A stretch of 45,034 nt of DNA. It comes from JAXLYE01 sp046351595. GTDB taxonomy: Bacteria; Myxococcota_A; Polyangia; Palsa-1104; JAEUJZ01. A program made the position numbers and the translations under genes. Positions 26,099 to 33,536 of the stretch are shown here, one piece after another. Position 1 is the stretch's first letter, and every line of letters starts with the position of its first letter. The stretch spans positions 1 to 45,034 of the forward strand of contig JAXLYE010000017.1 in NCBI GenBank assembly GCA_046351595.1, in the 5' to 3' direction. The notes under the pieces were generated by a model. It was not told the origin of the DNA. It searched no databases and worked only from the letters and a program-made list of their open reading frames with translations.

Positions 26099-27931
26099 CT
26101 AGAAGGCGAGGAAGGTGAAGCCGAGCATGTAGCTGTCGCGCAGCGCGCCGTCGCGCACGCGCACCGCGAGGCCGGCGTAGGCGTCGAGCGTGAAGTAGCG
26201 GCTAAGGTGCAGCTGCACCAGCGGCAGCGGGCGCAGGCCCAGGCTCTGGACGGAGCCGACGTGCACGGCGAGGTCCAGCTCGGGACTGCCCGCGTCCGCC
26301 GACGGCAGGTGCCCCTCTGCGACGAAGTTCGTGCTCAGGCCCGCGGCCAGGTTGAAGGTGAGCACGCGGCGCGCGGTGAGCTGGACGCCGAGATCGAAGC
26401 GCGCCCGCCAGGTCGTCGGATCCACCTGCCGCAGCGCCGAGAGATAGCCCTGGCTGGTGGCGCCCAGGCCGACAATCAGGCTGTGCTCGGGCGTGAGCCA
26501 GCGGCGCAGGTGCAGGCCGGCGCCGAGCCCGTAGCCGACGAGCATCGACTCGGCGCTGCTGAAGCCGAGGGACAGGCGGAGCAGGCCCCCCCAGGGGATC
26601 CACTCCGTTGCGCCGCGGCGGCCGAAGCGGTAGGCGAAGGCGCCGGTCCCGATCGACCACTGCAGCCGGTCGGTGATGCCCCAGACGCCCGAGAGCATGC
26701 CGGCGGGGTCGCGCTGCACGTCGGAGTCGACCCCCAGGCCGCTCGGCGGACTGTAGTCGATGCCCAGGCCCGCGCGCAGCTCGACGACGCCGCGCTCCGC
26801 GGTGCTGGAGGTGACCAGGAGCCGACCGGCGGGCGCCGCGCCCTTGCGCAGCGTGGTCTCGAGCGGGCCGACCGGGGCCAGCTCGCGCTCGCGCACCACC
26901 GTCGCGCTGCCCGCGGTGACCTCGATCTCGCCGGCGCTCAGCACGCGCCGCACCGCGCGCCGCACCAGGTAGCGCCCCGGCGGCAGCGCCAGCCGCGCGC
27001 CGCGCTTTCCGGCCGGCAGCTCCGCGACCACCGCGCCGGTGCTGAGCTGCACGACCTCGAGCGGCCCGCGCTCCTGCTCGACCACCAGCGTGCTGGCTCC
27101 GACGGGGAGCTGGGCCAGGACCAGGTCCTGGCGGCCGCGCAGGCGGAGGTCGAAGCTCGGGTGCTGAGGTGCCTGGGCGTAGCGCGCGCTGTCGCGGATG
27201 GTGAGCCGCTTGGCATAATCAAACGCCTCGTTGAGCGAAACCTCACCGTCGCCCGTCTGGTCCGCGGCGCCGAGCAGGCCGGCGGCGAAGTGGTGGGTGA
27301 AGAACGAGCCGCGCAAGAGGTCCGACTCGTGCGCGCTCTCGCTGCCCGAGCTCGAGGCGATGAGCACCGAGCCCTCGCTGCGCAGCGTCGACAGCGGCAC
27401 CGCGAAGGGCGCGACCGCGTGCAGGCCCTTGGCGCGCGTCCACGCCCCGCCCTGGCAGGCATCGATGAAGCCGACGCGCACGGTCACGCCGGGCTCGTCG
27501 AGCAGCGCGCGCAGGCGCTCCAGCGGCAGCGGCCGGCCGCCGGGGTACAGCTGCGACTCGTCGGCGTGACCGGAGTAGTAGAAGAACAGCAGGGTCTGGC
27601 GATCGCCCGGTCCCGTGCGCAGGCGGAGGCGCACCTGCTCGAGGCGCTGCAGGATCTCCTCGGGGCTCGGGTCGCGCAGCACGTGGAGGTCCGCGGGCTC
27701 GAAGCCGCCGACCTGCTGCAGCGCCTGGGCGATCCGCTCGGCGTCGCGGTGGGCGTAGCGCAGCGGCTGTCGGCCCGGGGCCGCGGCGTTGGCGCCGACC
27801 AGCACCGCGATGCGCTGCACCGGCGGCTCCGCCGCAGCGACGGGACCGGCCGCCAAGACAGTGAACACGAGGAGCAGCCCGGCGGACAGCGAGAACAGGG
27901 CGCGCGGGCCGCGCGAGGTCATCGTCTCCAT
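26099..27931 (-). CDS. exported caspase-like (C14) protease fused to a predicted outer-membrane beta-barrel
   Basis: A 610-residue protein. A signal peptide (~9-34) precedes a caspase-like domain (~38-275): the strand RIAVLVGAN, catalytic His122 in YYSGHAD and Cys159 in DACQGG, and the later ASSSGSESAHES and GSFFTHHFAAGL segments. A perfect 12-residue EF-hand-type loop (224-235: D, T, D, G, E at the calcium positions) follows. Then come a PEGA-like strand region (~275-375) and ~230 residues of alternating hydrophobic strands ending in FLAF, with a C-terminal Phe as in BAM-inserted barrels. This layout suggests an exported protease domain tethered to the outer membrane. ATG 27931 has AGGGA at good spacing. 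Proteolytic activity and calcium binding are inferred. Confidence 0.85.
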   Translation of the reverse strand: METMTSRGPRALFSLSAGLLLVFTVLAAGPVAAAEPPVQRIAVLVGANAAAPGRQPLRYAHRDAERIAQALQQVGGFEPADLHVLRDPSPEEILQRLEQVRLRLRTGPGDRQTLLFFYYSGHADESQLYPGGRPLPLERLRALLDEPGVTVRVGFIDACQGGAWTRAKGLHAVAPFAVPLSTLRSEGSVLIASSSGSESAHESDLLRGSFFTHHFAAGLLGAADQTGDGEVSLNEAFDYAKRLTIRDSARYAQAPQHPSFDLRLRGRQDLVLAQLPVGASTLVVEQERGPLEVVQLSTGAVVAELPAGKRGARLALPPGRYLVRRAVRRVLSAGEIEVTAGSATVVRERELAPVGPLETTLRKGAAPAGRLLVTSSTAERGVVELRAGLGIDYSPPSGLGVDSDVQRDPAGMLSGVWGITDRLQWSIGTGAFAYRFGRRGATEWIPWGGLLRLSLGFSSAESMLVGYGLGAGLHLRRWLTPEHSLIVGLGATSQGYLSALRQVDPTTWRARFDLGVQLTARRVLTFNLAAGLSTNFVAEGHLPSADAGSPELDLAVHVGSVQSLGLRPLPLVQLHLSRYFTLDAYAGLAVRVRDGALRDSYMLGFTFLAF

Positions 27932-27940
27932 CTCGGCTCC

Positions 27941-28684
27941 CTATTCCTTTCGCAGGACGAGCTTGTGTAAAAAAAGGTCCGGACGGACCGTCGCGTCGCG
28001 GCGCAGCTCCGATTCCGGAACCGGCGCCTGGCTGAAGAAGACCACGAGCGTCTCGCTGCGCCCCTCGGCATCGAGCTGCCAGCTGGCCGGCAGCAGCGTG
28101 GCGCCGCGCTCGGGCAGCGGACCGGCGTACAGCGTACGCAGCCGCTCGCCGGTTGTCTCCGTCGCGACCGTGACGTGGCGATAGCCCGCGGCCGCGACCT
28201 CCAGCCGCAGCCGATCGCCGGCGCGCACGCGCTCCGAGTCGTCCCAGCGCCACACCGTGGAGCCGCGCTGCAGGTAGACCGTGACCCGCGGCCCGCCCTT
28301 GTCGCGGACGCCCGCCGCCTCGCGGTCCGGCGCGTGCGGCAGGCGGCCCTCGTGCGGTTGCGAGCGGAGCATGAGCAGCACCAGCACCGCCGCCGCCGCC
28401 AGCACCGGGCCCACGAGCAGCGGCTGCATCAGCCGCGACATCAGCCACGACCGCGGGCGCAGCGGCACCGGCGGGCGCATCGCGTGGGCGCGGAGCGAAA
28501 CCGGCAGCGGCGCCGCGGCCATCGCCTCCAGCGCCGCGAGATAGGCGCCGCAGTCCGGGCACGCGGCCACGTGCGCGCGGATCGCGGGCGCCGCAGCCCT
28601 GGCATCCAAGAGCAGCCCATCGAGCTCCAGGCGCGAGGGGTGCGGCCGCGGCGCGCGCAGCGAAGGTTCAGGCCGTGCGGACAT
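27941..28684 (-). CDS. anti-sigma factor with zinc-finger-like (ZAS) motif and one membrane helix
   Basis: A 247-residue protein. The N-terminal HVAACPDCG (His-x3-Cys-x2-Cys, ~38-46) is the core of a zinc-binding anti-sigma (ZAS) motif. A single helix (~88-108, VLAAAAVLVLLML) crosses the membrane, and an extracytoplasmic beta-rich domain follows (~130-245, GPRVTVYLQRGSTVWRW onward). The start overlaps the sigma-factor stop by 17 bp, indicating translational coupling. It presumably holds the sigma factor at the membrane until a signal, perhaps from the adjacent caspase-barrel protein, releases it. Confidence 0.82.
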   Translation of the reverse strand: MSARPEPSLRAPRPHPSRLELDGLLLDARAAAPAIRAHVAACPDCGAYLAALEAMAAAPLPVSLRAHAMRPPVPLRPRSWLMSRLMQPLLVGPVLAAAAVLVLLMLRSQPHEGRLPHAPDREAAGVRDKGGPRVTVYLQRGSTVWRWDDSERVRAGDRLRLEVAAAGYRHVTVATETTGERLRTLYAGPLPERGATLLPASWQLDAEGRSETLVVFFSQAPVPESELRRDATVRPDLFLHKLVLRKE

Positions 28685-29201
28685 GGTCCATTTCCTCTCG
28701 TAGGGGCTGCACGCGGGCGTCGAAGCGCTGCAGCAGGCGCCGCACCGTGCGCTCCGAGACGCCGGTCACGGACGCGATCTCGACCTGGGTGAGCTGGTCC
28801 AGCCGATCGAGGATCACGACCTCGAGCTCGTCGGCCGGGATGGTCGCGGCGAGCCGCTCGAGCGCGCGCCGGAAGAACAGCGCATCCTCACACAGCGGCG
28901 GCAGCTCGGGCAGAGCCGGCGTGGTCTCGAGCAGCCGGTGCCGGGCCTTGCGCTGGCGCAGGTGATCGATGGCCACGCGCGTGCTCGTGCGGTAAAGCCA
29001 CGCTAGGATCGTGCGCGGCGCGAGCTCCGGGCCCGCCGCTTCGTGATGGGGACCGCTGTGCCAGAGGCGGATGAGCACCTCCTGCGCCACGTCGGCAGCC
29101 TCCTCCGGGTCGCTCAGCATGCGCGTGCACTTGGCGCGCACGACGGCGAAGTACCGACGGTACTGCTCTTCGGAGAGGGAGGATTTGGGGGGCGGTGCCA
29201 T
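28668..29201 (-). CDS. ECF-type RNA polymerase sigma factor
   Basis: A 177-residue sigma-70-family protein. Region 2 (~10-90) includes the conserved DPEEAADVAQEVLIRLWH and the -10-recognising RTSTRVAIDHLRQRK; region 4 (~125-170) has the helix-turn-helix LTQVEIASVTGVSERTVRRLLQRF. It has no region 1.1 or 3, as is usual for ECF sigmas. ATG 29201 is the first good start. Gene order with the overlapping anti-sigma gene is standard for an ECF module; a target promoter for this unit cannot be picked out by eye. Confidence 0.92.
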   Translation of the reverse strand: MAPPPKSSLSEEQYRRYFAVVRAKCTRMLSDPEEAADVAQEVLIRLWHSGPHHEAAGPELAPRTILAWLYRTSTRVAIDHLRQRKARHRLLETTPALPELPPLCEDALFFRRALERLAATIPADELEVVILDRLDQLTQVEIASVTGVSERTVRRLLQRFDARVQPLREEMDHVRTA

Positions 29202-29489
29202 GCGCTTCGATCGCGGCCTTCAACAGGAAGACGAACGGGGGCGGAAGAACCGGCCAGCCGCCGCGGCGCGACGGGAATCGGCCCGGATCGGGGGCAGGCG
29301 CGGCATCGCGGCGCATGGTATCGAATAACGTCGGCAGGCCGGACAACCGGGGCAACCCGGGCGGCGGCTCGGCCGCGTCCCGCGCGGCGGTCGACAAAGC
29401 CGAGGGAAATGGCGGCATTGGCGAGAGCGGCCCGAGGCCCGGTCGACCCGCAGTATCATTCGACGGAACGACCCGGGGAGGGGCCAGGC

Positions 29490-30404
29490 ATGCCGCCGCT
29501 TACCGCGCAGGATCAGATCTACCTCAAGAAGTACATCGGGCCGAATTACGTCATCTACAACGCGCTGCTGCGCAACCGGAAGGACAACCTGTTCGCGAAC
29601 GACCAGGGAGCGATCGAGGCGCGGCGGCTGAGCACCTTGTTCGAGGAGTTCGGCGGCTTCAAGGGGCTGCTCGACGACTGCCTGGGCATCGTCCGGGCGC
29701 TGGCCAAGCTGCCGCCGTACACGGGCAGCGCGCTGGCGACGCGCGTGACCAACGACTTCCAGGTGCGCAAGAACGCCAAGCTGACGTTCGTGGCCAAGCA
29801 GCTCATGTTCTCGGGGAAGCCGTGGATGGACCTGGCCTTTCTGAGCACGACCGCGGGCACCACCGAGTGGATCCGGCCGGTGCTCCTGGTCATCGACATG
29901 ACCGCCGCGGGCAGCCACGGCGGGCGCAAGCTGACCGCGGAGCACGGCGCCTTCTCGAACGAGAACGAGATCCTGTTCCTGCCGGCCTCGCCGTTCAAGG
30001 TGACGGCCCTCGAAGACTTCAACTGGATCAAGCACAAGCAGTACCTGACGCTGCCGACGATCACGCAGGAGAAGGCCAAGGACTACAAGAAGGTGCTGTT
30101 CCTGTCGGTCATGGACTACCCGGCGTCCGAGCTCAACCCGGTGCTCGCGACGTGGTACCAGGCGGCCCGGAACAACGCCACGACCTACGAGCAGATCACC
30201 GCCGACGAGCTGTTCAAGCTGGTGCGCAAGGGCGGCAACTTCACGCAGGAAGCGATCCTCACGCCGTCGATCCAGGGCAAGGTGCAGAAGCTGAGCGTGC
30301 GCTCGATGCTCGACTCGCTGCTCAAGGCGCGCGAGATCGACCAGCCGACCTACGAGGACCTGCTACGACAGAACCACGTCACGGACGGCGAGATGCCGGC
30401 CTGA
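29490..30404 (+). CDS. putative ADP-ribosyltransferase-like protein
   Basis: A 304-residue protein without signal peptide. Residues ~60-175 follow the ART (R-S-E clade) motif order: LAKLPPYTG then ATRV (Arg85) as motif 1, FLSTT (119-121) as the STS motif, and FSNENEILFLP with Glu158 and Glu160 as the E-x-E motif, followed by the SPFKV strand typical of mono-ADP-ribosyltransferases. The Arg is two positions later than usual after LPPYxG. A helical C-terminal region (~180-304) is unassigned. ATG 29490 has GGGGAGGGG upstream. It is divergent from the sigma/caspase unit. It may modify a protein as an effector or regulator; no immunity or hydrolase partner gene is seen. Confidence 0.6.
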   Translation: MPPLTAQDQIYLKKYIGPNYVIYNALLRNRKDNLFANDQGAIEARRLSTLFEEFGGFKGLLDDCLGIVRALAKLPPYTGSALATRVTNDFQVRKNAKLTFVAKQLMFSGKPWMDLAFLSTTAGTTEWIRPVLLVIDMTAAGSHGGRKLTAEHGAFSNENEILFLPASPFKVTALEDFNWIKHKQYLTLPTITQEKAKDYKKVLFLSVMDYPASELNPVLATWYQAARNNATTYEQITADELFKLVRKGGNFTQEAILTPSIQGKVQKLSVRSMLDSLLKAREIDQPTYEDLLRQNHVTDGEMPA

Positions 30405-30449
30405 CACAGGCAGGGGCCGACATCCCGGCGGGCGGTCGCTGGCCAGAGC

Positions 30450-31385
30450 TCAGTACGGACTGAACTCGTTGTTCTCGCAGAAGAAGTTGCCGCGCTTCTC
30501 GAAGTCGACGATGTCGGCGGAGCCGACGCACATCTCCTTGCCGAAGGGCAGTGGCTTGCCGGTGTCGTTGTTCCACTCGCAGCGGACGTGGATCTTGTCG
30601 CCCTTGCGGAACCAGTGCGGGGACTCGACGGTGGCGCGCAGCTCCGGCGGGTGGAACACCATGCCCGCGTTCCAATCGGTATCGAACAGGCGCTTGGTCT
30701 GTCCGCCCTGCTCGTGCTCGATGATGATGTGCTTGCCCCACTCGTGCATGTGCGGGATGAACCGCCACGCGGCGAAGTCCTCTTTCATCGTGCAGTTGAT
30801 GTCCAGGGACGAGGCACCGGGCGGCACGACGAGGCCGGTGTCGATGAAGGTCAGGCCGCTGCTGCGGATATACGTCTTGTTCGGGTCCGCGTAGTACAGG
30901 TTGAAGGCGGACTGGCCGTCCCGCACCTTGGGCGAGGCGTTCAGGAAGTGCTCGTTGATGACGAGCTGCGAGCCCTTGGGCATGTAGAAGGACAGCCCGG
31001 CGGGCGGCTTGTTGACCAGGCCCGTGCCCTCGCCGCCGGCACCCACGACGTAGTGGAAGGTCGTCATGTCCTGGTCGGTGCACGGACGCGAGGTGCCGGG
31101 CGGCTGCATCACGGTCGTCGTGTAGATGACGATGTGGTGGCCCGGACCGGCCTGCGCCGACGAGATGGACTCGACGTCCACATCCTTGTCCAAGTACTTG
31201 TCCGTCCAGGTGCAGAGCTCAAGATCCTTGCCCGGGGGAATGTCGCGCACGATGGGCAGGACGAGCTGCATGCCGTTCTGGGGGGCGTCCTCGAGCTCGA
31301 TCTCGGGCAGCCGGTCCGCGTCGGATGGGGCGTTGCTGCAGCCGGTGAGCAGCGCGGCAGCGAGCAGGTACTTGCGCATGGACAA
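30450..31385 (-). CDS. copper type II ascorbate-dependent monooxygenase-like lipoprotein
   Basis: A 311-residue lipoprotein (lipobox LLTGC, Cys ~16). It resembles the two-domain PHM/DBH copper monooxygenases: His83-His84 in GPGHHIV as N-domain copper ligands, His146 in NEHFLN, His212 and His214 in PHMHEWGKH, and Met285 in KEMCVG matching the CuM Met ligand. Paired Cys residues suit a disulfide-bonded periplasmic enzyme. It converges with the ART-like gene, 45 bp between stops. The substrate is unknown; such proteins recur in Myxococcota. It lacks the surrounding catalytic partners of the animal enzymes. Confidence 0.78.
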   Translation of the reverse strand: MSMRKYLLAAALLTGCSNAPSDADRLPEIELEDAPQNGMQLVLPIVRDIPPGKDLELCTWTDKYLDKDVDVESISSAQAGPGHHIVIYTTTVMQPPGTSRPCTDQDMTTFHYVVGAGGEGTGLVNKPPAGLSFYMPKGSQLVINEHFLNASPKVRDGQSAFNLYYADPNKTYIRSSGLTFIDTGLVVPPGASSLDINCTMKEDFAAWRFIPHMHEWGKHIIIEHEQGGQTKRLFDTDWNAGMVFHPPELRATVESPHWFRKGDKIHVRCEWNNDTGKPLPFGKEMCVGSADIVDFEKRGNFFCENNEFSPY

Positions 31386-31432
31386 ACCTCCTGGAGAGCG
31401 GTCGTAGCGTTACGTTCCGTTCGGGCGCAGCG

Positions 31433-31900
31433 TCACAGGTCGGAGCGGGTGCCGCCGTCGGTGGTGCCGCCGTCGCTCGCGGTGCCGCCGTCGTCCGGTA
31501 TGCCGAGGCAGGCCGTCGGGGTGCAGCCGCACGCGGCGCCGCTGCACACGCAGGTCGCTCCCTCGCCGCACTGATCGGGGGGGCCCATCTTCTTGCAGGT
31601 GAACGTGCAGAAGTGCGTGTTCGGATCGCCGAGGATCGAGCAGAGCACGGCGCGGCCGTTGTCCGAGCAGTCGTTGAGCGTAGCGCAGAAGCGGCCGATG
31701 CCGACGGAGTTCCCCTTGTCGCACGGCTTGCCGCAGTCGGACTTGTAGCCGGGATCGGGCTGGCACACGGCTGAGGCGAGGTCCATCGCCATGTCGGCCT
31801 CGACCGGGTTGTCCGGGGTGCTGCTGCAGCCCACGGCCGAGCCGCAGACGAGCCAGCCGGCGAACAGGAATATGACCGAGCGAGTTCGGGTACCTGGCAT
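31433..31900 (-). CDS. Cys-rich lipoprotein
   Basis: A 155-residue secreted lipoprotein (lipobox AVGC). About sixteen Cys residues are spread over ~45-130 (YKSDCGKPCDKGNSVGIG, FCATLNDC, CTFTCKKMG, CVCSGAACGCTP), then a Gly/Asp/Thr-rich tail. It resembles the disulfide-rich surface proteins of Myxococcota (tryptophan-poor and Cys-spaced), but no function is known. ATG 31900 is chosen because it begins a normal lipoprotein signal. Confidence 0.75.
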   Translation of the reverse strand: MPGTRTRSVIFLFAGWLVCGSAVGCSSTPDNPVEADMAMDLASAVCQPDPGYKSDCGKPCDKGNSVGIGRFCATLNDCSDNGRAVLCSILGDPNTHFCTFTCKKMGPPDQCGEGATCVCSGAACGCTPTACLGIPDDGGTASDGGTTDGGTRSDL

Positions 31901-32057
31901 GGCGCGGACTGTAGTCAGGCAGCCCGCACGAAGGCAAGAAGACATCGTCGCCGCGTGGCCGGGCCCGCGCCCGCATCCTGCCTCGTGGTCGGGCCTTATG
32001 ATGTGACCTCACGCCGCGTCGTGAAGGCCACGCAGCCTCGGGGCGCAGGAACCTGCT

Positions 32058-32822
32058 TCAGAGCGGCAGCTGCACCCGCCCGGCGCAGGCGCGACGCGTC
32101 GGAAGGTTGAGGCAGAGGATCTTGTCGGGCTGCTCGAGGTGCGCGCACTCCTCGTCGCTGACCGCGGCGGCGAAGGGGTAGCGGGCGTAGTGACCGACCG
32201 CGACCGGCGCGACGCCGTCCTCGCCAAGCGCCAGCGGCACCGAGATCACGGTCAGGCGGCCCCGCTTCACGCAGCAGTTGCTGTCGCATAGCGCGGTGTA
32301 CAGAAGGTGCGCGGCGCTGTCCGAGACGACGAGCGCGTCGTTCCAGCCCTCGGACTCCATGATCTCGGTGCTGTAGTAGATGTTCTCGTCGGTGTGCTCG
32401 GCGCGGGGCTCGGTGCGGATCTGCGCCGCGGGGATCCCGCGCGCGACCAGCAGATCACGCAGCACGTCGGCCTCGACGAAGCGGTTCTTGACCGCGCCGC
32501 CGGTGGTGATGACGCGGGGTGCGTAGCCGCTGCGGTACAGCGCCGCGGCGATGTTTGCCCGCGCCTCCTGACACGCCGACGGCAGGCCGCTGTCCTGCGC
32601 CGGGCAGCCGAGCACCAGGATCGTGTCATGCTCGGCGCTGAGACAGGCGTCCGCTGCCACGAAGTCGCGGAACGGATTGGGAGGAGCGTCCCCGGGGTAG
32701 AGCTCCTGCGCGGTCGGGACCGGGCAGGTGGCCGGATCCGGAGCCGATCCCTCCGACGGCGCGCCGCAGCCGGACCCCAGCAGCAGCACGGAGAGCAACA
32801 CCTCACGAAAGGCCCGCTTCAT
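32058..32822 (-). CDS. YdcF/DUF218-family lipoprotein
   Basis: A 254-residue lipoprotein (lipobox GSGC). The DUF218 domain (~55-215) has TILVLGCPAQDSG, the VITTGGAVKNRF loop, EADVLRDLLVARGIP and RTEPRAEHTDENIYYS, then ALVVSDSAAHLLYTAL. Related proteins (SanA, YdcF, ElyC) affect envelope integrity or bind S-adenosylmethionine. Cys-rich NCCVK near 192 is unusual for the family. ATG 32822 is chosen over 32861 since it starts the signal directly. Envelope location is likely. Confidence 0.82.
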   Translation of the reverse strand: MKRAFREVLLSVLLLGSGCGAPSEGSAPDPATCPVPTAQELYPGDAPPNPFRDFVAADACLSAEHDTILVLGCPAQDSGLPSACQEARANIAAALYRSGYAPRVITTGGAVKNRFVEADVLRDLLVARGIPAAQIRTEPRAEHTDENIYYSTEIMESEGWNDALVVSDSAAHLLYTALCDSNCCVKRGRLTVISVPLALGEDGVAPVAVGHYARYPFAAAVSDEECAHLEQPDKILCLNLPTRRACAGRVQLPL

Positions 32823-32914
32823 CAGCGCGGACCCTAACACGGCAGGCCGCGCGCCTGACAAGAGGGCCCGCGGTCCGAGTCACCGCGCCGGCCGCGGCGC
32901 GCTATCGCTCGGGC

Positions 32915-33349
32915 TCACCCGGCCGCGGACATGTGCTGGCTGTAGCACGCCCGCAGCCACGCCCGCCCCGCCTCCATGTCGTCGAAGAACCCGACCTGGT
33001 TCTTGGGCCCCTGCAGGAAGTTGGCGCCGCGCGTCCACATCGAAACGACCACGCGCATGGCAAAGCTGGCACCGACGTACGCGGTGTAGTAGACCGCGGC
33101 CGGGCGCTTGCGCTGCGCCCCGATCTTGCGCGCCTCCGGTGAGATCGAGCCGAGCCGGCGCATGTCACAGAGCGTCAGCTGGAAGCGCCCCTTGTGTCGC
33201 TCCTGATCCGGAACGTCACACAGCACCTGCATCTCCTGGGCATCGACGTCGCCGTGGTAGGTGATGACCGCGACCCCGGGCTCCTCGAAACAGAGGATGT
33301 GCCGCCCGAACCGTACAATCTCCGGACTGCTGTGCGCGCCCACCGACAT
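32915..33349 (-). CDS. STAS-like (SpoIIAA-like) protein, paralogue
   Basis: A 144-residue cytoplasmic protein of the same family as 21916 and 35450: HILCFEEPGVAVITYHGDVD, LTLCDMRRLGSISPEARK, VYYTAYVGASFAMRVVVSM and VGFFDDMEAGRAWLRA. ATG 33349 has AGGAG six bases upstream, so this start is well supported. It follows the TraA-like gene on the minus strand at 187 bp. Function unknown. Confidence 0.72.
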   Translation of the reverse strand: MSVGAHSSPEIVRFGRHILCFEEPGVAVITYHGDVDAQEMQVLCDVPDQERHKGRFQLTLCDMRRLGSISPEARKIGAQRKRPAAVYYTAYVGASFAMRVVVSMWTRGANFLQGPKNQVGFFDDMEAGRAWLRACYSQHMSAAG

Positions 33350-33536
33350 ACTCGCTCCTGCGGCGGCGCCCCCGCGACGTCGCCCGCAGGAGAGGTTCGC
33401 ACCCGGCGCGACCTTCGGCGAGCAAAAAAAGTGATCGAGCTCGCCCTGCCCCATCACGCCTCCGTTCCTCCGCGCGAATACTGTCGGACGATGTGCTCGA
33501 CGTGACCCGGCCCGGAGCCATCACCGCCGCGGCGGG

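Noticed and set aside
25811..27970. 719-codon plus-strand open frame
   Set aside because: Antisense to the caspase-barrel gene; rich in Arg, Ala and Gln without any motif.
33424..33430. Seven-A run near 33424 as a terminator T-tract on the minus strand
   Set aside because: The flanking arms (GGCGAGC and GCTCGCC) enclose the T-run in the loop instead of preceding it, so it does not form an intrinsic terminator.
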